64,000 nucleotides of DNA, taken from assembly GCA_023015825.1 (NCBI GenBank), contig JALKAW010000001.1:558001-622000 (forward strand). Direction: 5' to 3'. This document shows, piece after piece, positions 16,725 through 24,919 of the stretch. A program made the position numbers and the translations under genes. Within the stretch, counting starts at the first letter, position 1; the number at the start of each line of letters is the position of its first letter. The notes beneath the pieces are model-generated. The model was not told where the DNA came from and did no database searches. It saw only the letters and a program-made list of their open reading frames with translations. Origin of the DNA: Flavobacteriaceae bacterium S0862 (GTDB taxonomy: Bacteria > Bacteroidota > Bacteroidia > Flavobacteriales > Flavobacteriaceae).

Positions 16725-17279
16725 CTATTTTTGTTTTAAAGCTTTAATTTGCTTTGGTTTTAACCACATCATAAAACCACTTATTGACAGAATAATTAAC
16801 CCTAACGAGGTAAGTGTAGAGTAGAGGAGTTTTGTGTAGTGAGCGTCTGATTTAAATAGAAAATCAATAATGCTTCCGTCATGAATCATTTCAACAATAT
16901 CGGCAGTTCGTTGTTTTACAGAAATAATGTCTCCAGTGTAGCAGTTTATTTGTAATTCGGTAAAATGATACTCAAAACGTACTTTGGCAATACCTTTAGA
17001 AGGTCTGTAGTCTATACGATTTATAGTATTGTCTAAGTTCAATGAATCGGAAAAGTTTTTAGCAATATCTTCAATGGATTTTAACCTAATGAGGTTTTGT
17101 TGTTGAACAATATTTTGAGACGGAGGTTTTAATTTCAGTTCGTCTTTCCAAGTTAGTAATAACCCAGTAACACCAATTAAAAACAAGAATACCACTAATG
17201 GAATGGCTATCGTTTTATGTAAACGTCTGTACCATCGTGTTTCTTTTGCTAGTGCTCTTGTTTTTTTACTCAAAGGCAA
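16725..17279 (-). CDS. PepSY-associated transmembrane protein
   Basis: 184 residues. An N-terminal basic region (KETRWYRRLHKTIAIP) leads into a helix (about 22-45), then a PepSY-like extracytoplasmic domain (GIAKVRFEYHFTELQINCYTG), then EMIHDGSIIDF and a second helix (about 148-168). This is the short PepSY-TM form found near iron uptake and redox genes in flavobacteria. No ATG is available upstream before a stop, so a TTG start at 17279 (or at 17273) is likely. Function is not established; a membrane electron-transfer or siderophore-linked role is only suggested by the family. Confidence 0.78.
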   Translation of the reverse strand: MPLSKKTRALAKETRWYRRLHKTIAIPLVVFLFLIGVTGLLLTWKDELKLKPPSQNIVQQQNLIRLKSIEDIAKNFSDSLNLDNTINRIDYRPSKGIAKVRFEYHFTELQINCYTGDIISVKQRTADIVEMIHDGSIIDFLFKSDAHYTKLLYSTLTSLGLIILSISGFMMWLKPKQIKALKQK

Positions 17280-17352
17280 ATTATTTGTGCTCGAAAATAT
17301 GAAAATTAGAAAGAATTATTCTTAAAGAGTTGTTAATAGCAAATGTGAGTAG

Positions 17353-18717
17353 CTATAATATTTTTGTTTTAATGATTTTTGTATTTTGGAATTCGTTTAA
17401 ATTTACTGAATACACTTTGTCTGAAGTGAATTCTGAATACTCTTTAGAGTAATAACCACCTAGAATAAATAATACGTTATTTTTTAGAAGTAGCTTAGAA
17501 GCAAAAAGACCTAAATCAATTTTGTATTGATTTAACCGTCGTGTTAATGTATTGTAGGTTAAAAATAGTCCGTTTTCAAAAATGTAAATTATATGATTGT
17601 TTTTTACAACAGCTGGTTTACTCATATCCTTAAACATTTCTCCTTCCTTTTTCCATCTTCCTGTTGTAACATTGAATGATTCAATGTTTTTGGTAGACAC
17701 ATAATCATTTCCACCTATTAAGTAAATAGTATCTTCAATCAATACACCTTGTGTTTCTTTGGGTATTGGCATACTTCCTATGTTGTACCAAAGCCCAGTT
17801 GTAAGATTTTGATAATGCACTTCATTTGAAAAAACCTTATTTCCATTTGGTTTCATTTTTGTGGAACCACCCATAACTATTAGATTGTCTTTATATAAAA
17901 AGGAAGCAAAATTAGCTGCTTTGTGTGGATTTACTTCATCAATTGTTATTGAGTTGTTTTTTAAATCGAGTATTTCAATCCGATTTTCTAAATATTCTGT
18001 GTTTTTACTTTTTGACAATCTTTTCCCTCCTACTATATACGCTTTGTTATTGTAAACGTGTACGTTATGAAAAGCTCTGTTTATAGTTTCGGTATGATTA
18101 ATAGACCAGTTATTTTTTTTGTAGTTATATTCATAAATTTTTGTATTGTACTTTTCCCAATCAACTTCTAAAGGCATCATTTGTAGTACTTGTATTAGAG
18201 TAGGACCTAATTCATTAACTTTATCTTTTGAAACTATCATTTCATTCCAACTGTCAGATTTATTAAAATCAATGCCACCAATGATGATAAATTTTTCATT
18301 ACTTATAAAAGCATCAAAGTTTGACAAACTTTTTGGCATAGTTGTAACTTCATTAAACTGCAAGTTGGTTTTTAGTTGTTTCTTTTTACCGCTAACAATA
18401 ATTTCATCAAGAGATGAGGTATTCTTTAAAAGGTGTAAGGTATAATCAAGCTCTGTTAGTGTTTTTAAAGTTATTTCCTCTGGGTAGTAGTTGATGTGAG
18501 AAATAATAAGAATGCTAGTGCTTTTTAAATTGTTGTCACTACTAATTGTAAAAACCCCATTATGATTTGTGGCAAAGCCTTTATCTATTCCTTTTACTTT
18601 AATGTTTACGTCTGAAATAGGTTCTTTACTATCAGTATCTAAAATTGTAACTACTTGTTGAGCTTGTAATGTATAGGATACTAAAATTAGTAAAACGGAA
18701 ATGTAAATTTTTTGCAT
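17353..18717 (-). CDS. Secreted Kelch-repeat protein with N-terminal carboxypeptidase-D-like domain
   Basis: 454 residues. A signal peptide (MQKIYISVLLILVSYTLQAQ) is followed by a CarboxypepD-regulatory-like beta-sandwich (VVTILDTDSKEPISDVNIKVKG, about 21-110). Kelch-type beta-propeller repeats follow from about 130, with GG landmarks in IIIGGIDF, YIVGGKRL, IVMGGSTK, YLIGGNDY and FILGGYYS. The N-terminal domain is the type found on TonB-dependent receptors and on surface proteins of Bacteroidota; the propeller is probably for binding. No type IX signal is visible. It lies 40 bases downstream of the tight six-gene operon and could be read through from it. Confidence 0.75.
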   Translation of the reverse strand: MQKIYISVLLILVSYTLQAQQVVTILDTDSKEPISDVNIKVKGIDKGFATNHNGVFTISSDNNLKSTSILIISHINYYPEEITLKTLTELDYTLHLLKNTSSLDEIIVSGKKKQLKTNLQFNEVTTMPKSLSNFDAFISNEKFIIIGGIDFNKSDSWNEMIVSKDKVNELGPTLIQVLQMMPLEVDWEKYNTKIYEYNYKKNNWSINHTETINRAFHNVHVYNNKAYIVGGKRLSKSKNTEYLENRIEILDLKNNSITIDEVNPHKAANFASFLYKDNLIVMGGSTKMKPNGNKVFSNEVHYQNLTTGLWYNIGSMPIPKETQGVLIEDTIYLIGGNDYVSTKNIESFNVTTGRWKKEGEMFKDMSKPAVVKNNHIIYIFENGLFLTYNTLTRRLNQYKIDLGLFASKLLLKNNVLFILGGYYSKEYSEFTSDKVYSVNLNEFQNTKIIKTKIL

Positions 18718-18757
18718 ATTGATTAGGTTTGTTTTTTAAGCATCAAAAGTTGTTCCT

Positions 18758-19324
18758 TTATTCTCTAGATTTCTTATTCTGCTCACATAATTCAATAATT
18801 TTTTCAATTCTGTTTTGTCGTGTTACTTCTCGTTTGGCTTGTTTTAACCAATACAAATATGATTTTTTATAGCTTGAAGCAAAATTTTGATAATTTGTAA
18901 AGGCTTCCTTATTCCCATTAAATGCCTTTAGTAAATCATTTGGGATTATTAAATTTTCTACATCATCTAAAAACGTCCACATACCATTTTGTTTGGCTAT
19001 GTTTATTTTATCATAACCACTTTCATGAATCAAATTATCTTGTTCTAATTCAATTATATAACGTTTATTTAAGGCACTCCAAACACTTTTTGGGTTTCTT
19101 GGTGTAAAATATTGGCGACGTTTTCCGTAGCCCAAACTTTTAACTGTAGAATCTATCCAGCCAAAACATAATGCTACTTTTACAGCTTCTTCCCAACGCA
19201 TCGTTGGTATGTTTATTTCCAACTTGTAGAAAATGAGATATACACCATTGGTAGCTTCATAGTTTTGTAATAGCCAATCGTACCAATCTACATCGCGTTC
19301 AAAATAGAGTTCAGGATAATCCAC
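18758..19324 (-). CDS. YdeI/OmpD-associated family protein
   Basis: 188 residues. The pattern W..WL..N....GVYLIFYK.....P.M.WEEAV..AL.FGWIDS..K.L.....RQYFTPR.PKS.WS..NK is the YdeI family core. The C-terminal half (FANYQNFASSYKKSYLYWLKQAKR) corresponds to the helical bacteriocin-protection-type region. The start is a GTG at 19322-19324. It is the last gene of a six-gene string and begins 5 bases after the M1 peptidase stop. Relatives have been linked to resistance to antimicrobial peptides, but the biochemical activity is unknown. No signal peptide, so it should be cytoplasmic, unlike the other proteins of its operon. Confidence 0.8.
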   Translation of the reverse strand: MDYPELYFERDVDWYDWLLQNYEATNGVYLIFYKLEINIPTMRWEEAVKVALCFGWIDSTVKSLGYGKRRQYFTPRNPKSVWSALNKRYIIELEQDNLIHESGYDKINIAKQNGMWTFLDDVENLIIPNDLLKAFNGNKEAFTNYQNFASSYKKSYLYWLKQAKREVTRQNRIEKIIELCEQNKKSRE

Positions 19325-19329
19325 AAAGA

Positions 19330-20970
19330 TTACAGCTTTTTAGAATATACTAAGAAGTTATTATCAATTTTTATATCATCAGCTTTAGTGCTCATGGTTT
19401 GCCAATCAGCTTTTGGGAACAGCCATTGTTTACTTCCATAAACATCTATTTTTATTGGCATGTCGAAGTTTGCGATAATGTTAGTATAACGAAATTTTAA
19501 ATCACCATTTTTTATTTCATACTCTAAAGTTGGAATGCGGACATCACGTAAGTATTGATTAAAAAACTCGGTCAAATCGATTCCTGTTGTTTTGCTTAAA
19601 TAATCTTCTACTTGCTTTGTCGTAACCGTTTGATGATAAAAGGTTTTGTTTAAACCACGTAAAATCATTCGCCATTTTTCGTCATCTTCAATAAGTTGTC
19701 TTAAAGTATGAATCATGTAAGCACCTTTATTGTACATGTCGCCAGAACCTTCTTTATTTACATTATAATAACCAATAATGGGTCTATCATTTTTTATGTC
19801 TTTTCCTTTGCCAACGGTGTATTCGTCTCCAGCTTGTTTGTTGTAGTGATATTCAAGATATAACCCTTCGGAATAGGCTGTAAACCCTTCGTGAATCCAC
19901 ATATCAGCAATATCTTTATAAGTGATATTATTTGCAAACCACTCGTGTCCAGCTTCGTGGATAATAATGAAATCAAACTTCAATCCCCAACCAGTTTTTG
20001 ATAAATCGTTACCTAAATAACCTTTCATATATTTGTTTCCGTAGGTAATGGAACTTTGGTGTTCCATGCCTAAATATGGCACTTCTACAAGTTTAAAACC
20101 ATCTTCATAAAACGGATAAGGTCCAAACCAATGTTCAAAAGCTTTCATCATTTTTGGAGCATCTTTAAAATGTTCTTTGGCTTTTTCTAAATTGTCTCTT
20201 AACACATAATAATCCATATCTAAATCGCCATTTTCACCCTCAAATACTTCTGAAAAATGTACATAATCTCCAATGTTTACATTCACACCATAATTATTGA
20301 TAGGGTTATTTACAAACCAATGTGAAGTTACTGTATTATTATCATGTTCTTCAATGTTTCTTAATCTTCCGTTTGAAATATTTGATAACCCTTTAGGAAC
20401 ATTTACACTAATAAGCATACTGTCCACTTCGTCGTACATGTGGTCTTTATTTGGCCACCAAACACTAGCTCCTAAACCTTGACAAGAGGTTGCTACAAAA
20501 TGTTTTCTATTATTATCTTTTTTCCATGAAAACCCACCATCCCAAGGTGCGTTTTTTGCTTCTTGAGGTTTTCCTTTGTAATGCACTTCTAGTGAATTTA
20601 CATCGCCAATGATTTGTTTTTTTGCTAATGTTATAAAATGCGCATTACCGTCACTTTTTATTTTTAAATCTTCACCATTTTGTGTTGCTTTAGTTATCTG
20701 TAACGGACTTTGAAGGTCAATTTGTAAGACATTGTGAGGTTTTAAAACTTCATACTGAACGATGTTTTTACCTGAAATGTATTTGTTATCTGGATCTACT
20801 TTAATGTCTAAATGATAATAAGTTACATCCCACCATGCTCTTTCAGGTGTAATGGTACCTCGCAAGGTATCTTGTCTTGTAAACGTGTTTTTGTCTTCTA
20901 GCAATCCTTGAGCTTCAATTAATGGTGAAGTAATTATGGCTAATAAAATAATTAGATAACGAATTTTCAT
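19330..20970 (-). CDS. Secreted M1 family aminopeptidase
   Basis: 546 residues with a signal peptide (to about residue 20). The N-terminal beta-sandwich spans about 40-250. The catalytic domain has the exopeptidase motif GMEHQ (301-305, the GAMEN equivalent) and the zinc site HEAGH (His338, Glu339, His342), with third ligand Glu361 in WIHEGFTAYSE. It removes N-terminal residues from peptides, here outside the cytoplasm. It lacks the long C-terminal helical domain of classical aminopeptidase N and ends with a short beta-sandwich-like segment, as in many Bacteroidota enzymes. It sits 4 bases after the TraB/Tiki-like gene in a tight operon with an M28 peptidase, which suggests joint breakdown of peptides in the envelope. 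Confidence 0.93.
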   Translation of the reverse strand: MKIRYLIILLAIITSPLIEAQGLLEDKNTFTRQDTLRGTITPERAWWDVTYYHLDIKVDPDNKYISGKNIVQYEVLKPHNVLQIDLQSPLQITKATQNGEDLKIKSDGNAHFITLAKKQIIGDVNSLEVHYKGKPQEAKNAPWDGGFSWKKDNNRKHFVATSCQGLGASVWWPNKDHMYDEVDSMLISVNVPKGLSNISNGRLRNIEEHDNNTVTSHWFVNNPINNYGVNVNIGDYVHFSEVFEGENGDLDMDYYVLRDNLEKAKEHFKDAPKMMKAFEHWFGPYPFYEDGFKLVEVPYLGMEHQSSITYGNKYMKGYLGNDLSKTGWGLKFDFIIIHEAGHEWFANNITYKDIADMWIHEGFTAYSEGLYLEYHYNKQAGDEYTVGKGKDIKNDRPIIGYYNVNKEGSGDMYNKGAYMIHTLRQLIEDDEKWRMILRGLNKTFYHQTVTTKQVEDYLSKTTGIDLTEFFNQYLRDVRIPTLEYEIKNGDLKFRYTNIIANFDMPIKIDVYGSKQWLFPKADWQTMSTKADDIKIDNNFLVYSKKL

Positions 20971-20974
20971 ATTT

Positions 20975-21748
20975 TTATTTGTTTAATCTGTCTAAAAATG
21001 GTTGTAATTCTAAGAGGGTTATATCATCTCTTTTGCGAAGTTCTTTTAAGAACCATACTTTATGTCCAGCACCATAAGTAATTAGAATTCGTTTACTTTG
21101 ATGTTTATATTTTTGAAGGGCTTTTTCAATATTCCAATAGTGAGCAATATTAATATTATCCCATCCACCGAGACCAAGCTCTTCGTTAAAAAGCCTGTTG
21201 TAAGTACTTAATCTAATATTATAAATACTATCATATGTATTTGTATGTATAAATGCTGGGTCGTTTCGTTTACCAGTAGCATTCATTAAAGAATCGGTTA
21301 ATTTATTTGCAGCAGTATATTCTTTCCAGTCATCAATTCTTGTTGAATCCTTACTAATTGCTTGAAGTTTTTTTGACCTTTCACTAGCCATAATGGCTGT
21401 CCATCCAGCAGTAGGAATGATTTCAAAATTCATAGTTTTTGAAAGCGGAAAAATAACATCGGTATATTCAGGAAACCTCATTACTCGTGGTTCTGAAATA
21501 CTATCATCTCTTTTAAACCCTTCCATAGCCTCATCAAAACGGTTTGGGGGTATTTCAGTTAGTATAATATCTGGGTTAATTTCCTTTATAATGGCTGTTA
21601 ATTTTTCAATATTAAAAACCTTTTCGGTTAAGTGTCCACTATGAATAGTTCCTAATGCAAGAACTTCATTTTTAGAGTCCTTTTGACAGCTTAAAAACAA
21701 CCCTAGAATACAAAATATGATGCTACTCTTTTTAAGAATTTTTATCAA
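20975..21748 (-). CDS. TraB/Tiki-like (DUF5694-type) lipoprotein
   Basis: 257 residues with a lipoprotein signal (MIKILKKSSIIFCILGLFLSC, Cys21). Motifs LGTIHSGH near the start of the mature part, IILTEIPPNRF (about 59-69) and ITYGAGHKVWFLKEL near the C-terminus match the GxxH / E / GxGH signature of the TraB/Tiki (EreA/ChaN-like) superfamily. Some members are metal-dependent proteases. The start is a TTG at 21746-21748, one base after the M28 stop; no ATG is available near the signal peptide. Flanked by two secreted peptidases, it could be a third hydrolase of the same system (inference). Confidence 0.65.
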   Translation of the reverse strand: MIKILKKSSIIFCILGLFLSCQKDSKNEVLALGTIHSGHLTEKVFNIEKLTAIIKEINPDIILTEIPPNRFDEAMEGFKRDDSISEPRVMRFPEYTDVIFPLSKTMNFEIIPTAGWTAIMASERSKKLQAISKDSTRIDDWKEYTAANKLTDSLMNATGKRNDPAFIHTNTYDSIYNIRLSTYNRLFNEELGLGGWDNINIAHYWNIEKALQKYKHQSKRILITYGAGHKVWFLKELRKRDDITLLELQPFLDRLNK

Positions 21749-21749
21749 T

Positions 21750-23081
21750 TTATCTAAATGTTTTATTTGGAAAAACTACAGGGCTTTCATAGCCATCTTT
21801 TCCAACTGAAGCTACTCCAAAGAAATAGTTGTCAATAACAATGCCATCAAGAGTAAATTCAGTGACATCACCAACATAACGACTGTTATCCCAAGTAGGA
21901 GAGGTGGTATCTCTCCAATAAATTTTGTAACCAACAGCTCCATCTACTTTATCCCATTTAAACTTAGCTGAAGGTTGTACAATACCTCCAATGGCAACAT
22001 TGTTTGGTGCTGGAGGTGCACTTGCCAAACTAGCTAAGTTGATAGCGTTTACTGCAGTAAGCTTTTTAGCATAAGGGAAGTTTACATGCTCAAAAGTATC
22101 GCCATAGTTAATACCATTTTCAGTACGGATATCTTGATGTTGCTGTGTATAATTTTCATGAGCTTCCATAATTCTGATACCAGCAAAACCTAAATCGTTA
22201 AAAGGTCTATGGTGACCACCACGACCAAAACGGTCTAAGCGATAGACCATCATTGGATTCATTTCTGGCATGTAGGTTTTTACATTTTTGTGTACATATC
22301 TAGCTAACTGACGTGAAATTCCATCAACTTCTCCGCCATAAAAACGTCTTGCACGACGTTCTTGTTCTGTTTCAGTTGGAGGCACAGGCTCAGAAAAGAT
22401 TCTAAAAGTTCGGTTGTCAATAACGCCATCAACTCCTTTAATATTTCCTATCATATCGTTATTAAGAATACCAATTATATTCCAACCATTTTCTTTGGCA
22501 TATTTTGCTAATCCTGCACCACCAAACAAACCTTGTTCTTCACCAGATAAGCCAACGTAAATAATGCTGTTTTCAAATTCATAGTAGCTCAATACTCTTG
22601 CAGCTTCAATAGTTCCCGCCATTCCTGAAGCATTATCATTAGCTCCTGGTGCGTCAATTTCAAAATTCATAGTATTACTTGAGCGAGAATCGATATCACC
22701 ACTCATAATGATGTAGCGATTTGGGTATTTTGTACCTTTTTGTATGGCTACTACATTCACTATCCAAGCATCGTGAGGTACACGACGATTGCCCTCTTTT
22801 GTTACTAAATCTTTTTGATAGAAAACATTTAAACAGTTATTGCATTCTTTTGAAATGGATTCAAATTCAGATTTAATCCAGCGCCTCGCAGCACCAATAC
22901 CTCTGATATCAGAAATGGTATCGCTAAAGGTGTTACGAGTACCGAAATCGACTAAGGTTTTTACATCATTTTTAATACGCTCTGCTGAGACAGCATGGAT
23001 GATATCATAAATTTTTTTGTCTGTTTGTGAAAAGCTATTTACTACAAATACTAGTAGTAATGCGGTTAGTAATTGTTTCAT
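21750..23081 (-). CDS. Secreted M28 family metallopeptidase with C-terminal fibronectin-like domain
   Basis: 443 residues with a signal peptide (to about 19). The M28 core has PGANDNASG (Asp149, bridging), GLSGEEQGLFG (Glu181 and Glu182, catalytic base and ligand), ILNNDMIGN (Asp209), and a C-terminal histidine-rich EAHENYTQQHQD. Where most M28 enzymes have G-His-x-Asp-S as first zinc ligand, this protein has GDIDS (Asp129), so one ligand is changed. Residues about 355-435 look like a fibronectin type III domain (PPAPNNVAIGG...KFKWDKVDGAVGYKIYWR). It begins 2 bases after the DUF6265 gene. Predicted to release amino acids from peptides in the periplasm or medium. Confidence 0.88.
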   Translation of the reverse strand: MKQLLTALLLVFVVNSFSQTDKKIYDIIHAVSAERIKNDVKTLVDFGTRNTFSDTISDIRGIGAARRWIKSEFESISKECNNCLNVFYQKDLVTKEGNRRVPHDAWIVNVVAIQKGTKYPNRYIIMSGDIDSRSSNTMNFEIDAPGANDNASGMAGTIEAARVLSYYEFENSIIYVGLSGEEQGLFGGAGLAKYAKENGWNIIGILNNDMIGNIKGVDGVIDNRTFRIFSEPVPPTETEQERRARRFYGGEVDGISRQLARYVHKNVKTYMPEMNPMMVYRLDRFGRGGHHRPFNDLGFAGIRIMEAHENYTQQHQDIRTENGINYGDTFEHVNFPYAKKLTAVNAINLASLASAPPAPNNVAIGGIVQPSAKFKWDKVDGAVGYKIYWRDTTSPTWDNSRYVGDVTEFTLDGIVIDNYFFGVASVGKDGYESPVVFPNKTFR

Positions 23082-23083
23082 TG

Positions 23084-23551
23084 CTATTGTTTAGTATAAT
23101 TAAATTTTACAGTTTCTACGCTTCCATTGTCTTCAATATCTACATAGATATTCATTTCTTTATCGCTTACTTTTTCAAAAGTCATGCCTTCAAACACCAC
23201 TTTTGTTGTAGTAATTTCTTTAAGTGGAAAGTCTACGGTTTCATCTTTTGTTTCCCAACCTTTTAAGTCTGACCCAAAATGTTTTAATTGAAGAATAAGC
23301 GAGTTCTCTACTTCTCTAATAATTTCAATTTCATAGAAGGTCACTTTGCCATCGTTTATCAATTTAAATGTTGCCATCATTGAACCAGCTGAGGGCTCAC
23401 TCCAAATTTCTTCTGTTTGCCCACCAAATGCTTCACCATACCAAGTGCCAGAAATCCAAGCGATGTTTTCTAGTTTTGGTTCGAGTTTAGCTTCTGTTTG
23501 CGCTTTACTTGAAAAGCTAATTGTAAGGAGTATCAGGACTAGTTTCTTCAT
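23084..23551 (-). CDS. DUF6265 family secreted protein
   Basis: 155 residues with a signal peptide (to about 17). The core IAWISGTWYGEAFGGQTEEIWSEP, then SMMATFKLINDGKVTFYEI, is the pattern of DUF6265, a lipocalin-like beta-barrel related to nitrobindin/THAP4-type folds ('W-x-G-x-W' near the start). The ligand is unknown. It is 6 bases after the TolB/NTF2 fusion gene and 2 bases before the M28 gene, so it is certainly cotranscribed with them. A binding or carrier role for a small hydrophobic or haem-like ligand is only a guess from the fold. Confidence 0.72.
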   Translation of the reverse strand: MKKLVLILLTISFSSKAQTEAKLEPKLENIAWISGTWYGEAFGGQTEEIWSEPSAGSMMATFKLINDGKVTFYEIEIIREVENSLILQLKHFGSDLKGWETKDETVDFPLKEITTTKVVFEGMTFEKVSDKEMNIYVDIEDNGSVETVKFNYTKQ

Positions 23552-23557
23552 AATAGA

Positions 23558-24796
23558 TTATTGAATAAAAGTTACTTTTTTAATCAAATCATTTTCAACT
23601 TCATAAATGGCTATGGCATAAAAAACACGTCCATTTACTGTCACTTTTTCTTTATCGATAACTTTATTTCCTAAAACAATTCTGTTAACGATTTCAGCAT
23701 TTAAATCTGGTGTATTTTCAAAAAACGAAGCATATTGTCTTCTAAGAGCTTCTCGTCCTTGAGAAGTTACTTCATTAGGGAATGTATACAATTTAACGTT
23801 AACTGCGTAAGTTTTTACAAAAGCATCAATATCTCTGTTATTATAAGCTTCTAGCTGTTTTTGTACAATGGCTTCAGCTTCAGCTTCAGAAGTTTTGTTT
23901 TCAGATGCTTTTTCCTCTTCAATCTCTTTTATATTTTCGTTTATGTCTCCAGCAATCAACAACATACTCGATTCTGGATTAGTAGCTAAACGTGTAATTT
24001 TAGAAATGCCTCTCGAGCTTAAATCTGCAACCTTTTTCCAATTAATATCTTTTTGTAAAGTCAATTTGTAAAGAACACTTTCTTTACCTGAAAGTATGGT
24101 TCTCCTATTTAACCAACAAATATCTTCTACACTTTCCATAGTATTAGCAATAACTCTAGTAGCTCCTGTTTTAGGGTTTAGAGATTTAATTTGCCAAACA
24201 TTGTTTTCTTTTGAAATGAAGCTCACAAGATTGGAATTTGGAATTCTATGAAAAGAACGACCTACGTTGGTGGCGTATTTTCTGCTCCAACCTTCGGCTA
24301 AATTAACAGCATATAGGTTTAAATTATTTTCTTCAATTACCGCACCTGCAATAATAGTGTCATCAAACCAAGTGTAATAAGCAAAGACAAGGTCTTGAAC
24401 AAGCTCTATAGATTCACCATTCTTCAAATTATATGTGTATAAACGTTGTTTTCCGTCTTTATCTAAACGAACTGCTGAAACTTCATTTTTGTTGGGAATT
24501 TTTAACGGCGAATATTCGCCACCTTCCGTATGATTTATAAAGATTTTAGAATCGTAATTAATGTTATACTTTACAATATCAGTTTGTCCATTTCTTGTTC
24601 CTGCATATAACACAGTATTCTCATCTAGAAAAGAAGGTTGATTATCGTAACCATCATTTGCCGAAATATTTCTTTGGTTAAATAATTCTATATAATTGTT
24701 TGAGACCTTTAAATCAAACAAAAAAACATCGGTATTAGATTGCGAATAAGAAACTAAAAAAACAAAAAATAGAAGAGAAGAAAATAACTTGCGCAT
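23558..24796 (-). CDS. Secreted protein with TolB-like propeller and C-terminal NTF2/SnoaL-like domain
   Basis: 412 residues with a signal peptide (to about 18). Residues about 40-285 contain TolB/WD40-like blades (DNQPSFLDENTVLYAGTRNGQTDIVKYN, EYSPLKIPNKNEVSAV, and similar). After an acidic linker (about 288-300), residues 300-412 form a SnoaL/NTF2-like domain (EAIVQKQLEAYNNRDIDAFVKTYA...VKLYTFPNEV...GREALRRQYASFFE). Propellers of this type bind peptides or glycans, and SnoaL-like domains bind small ligands. The combination is not one I can name. It is the first gene of the tight operon and faces the AraC-type regulator. Confidence 0.7.
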   Translation of the reverse strand: MRKLFSSLLFFVFLVSYSQSNTDVFLFDLKVSNNYIELFNQRNISANDGYDNQPSFLDENTVLYAGTRNGQTDIVKYNINYDSKIFINHTEGGEYSPLKIPNKNEVSAVRLDKDGKQRLYTYNLKNGESIELVQDLVFAYYTWFDDTIIAGAVIEENNLNLYAVNLAEGWSRKYATNVGRSFHRIPNSNLVSFISKENNVWQIKSLNPKTGATRVIANTMESVEDICWLNRRTILSGKESVLYKLTLQKDINWKKVADLSSRGISKITRLATNPESSMLLIAGDINENIKEIEEEKASENKTSEAEAEAIVQKQLEAYNNRDIDAFVKTYAVNVKLYTFPNEVTSQGREALRRQYASFFENTPDLNAEIVNRIVLGNKVIDKEKVTVNGRVFYAIAIYEVENDLIKKVTFIQ

Positions 24797-24886
24797 AAGA
24801 TTAATTAAATTTTTCTCTAAAGTAATAAAAAAGGTTTATTGATGCTTAATTGTCTAGAATAAAGAATACTATTAATTTCTAACTTT

Positions 24887-24903
24887 ATATCTTTGAAAGA
24901 TAT
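24887..24903. promoter_or_regulatory. 17-base perfect palindrome at the AraC-type gene promoter
   Basis: ATATCTTT G AAAGATAT (24887-24903), 8+1+8. Its left part contains TATCTTTG (24888-24895), a TAnnTTTG -7 element, and it lies 16 bases before the TTG start of the regulator gene. It could be an operator or chance symmetry in AT-rich sequence; the overlap with the -7 element favours a regulatory role. Confidence 0.4.
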
Positions 24904-24919
24904 TTAATATAATTACAGT

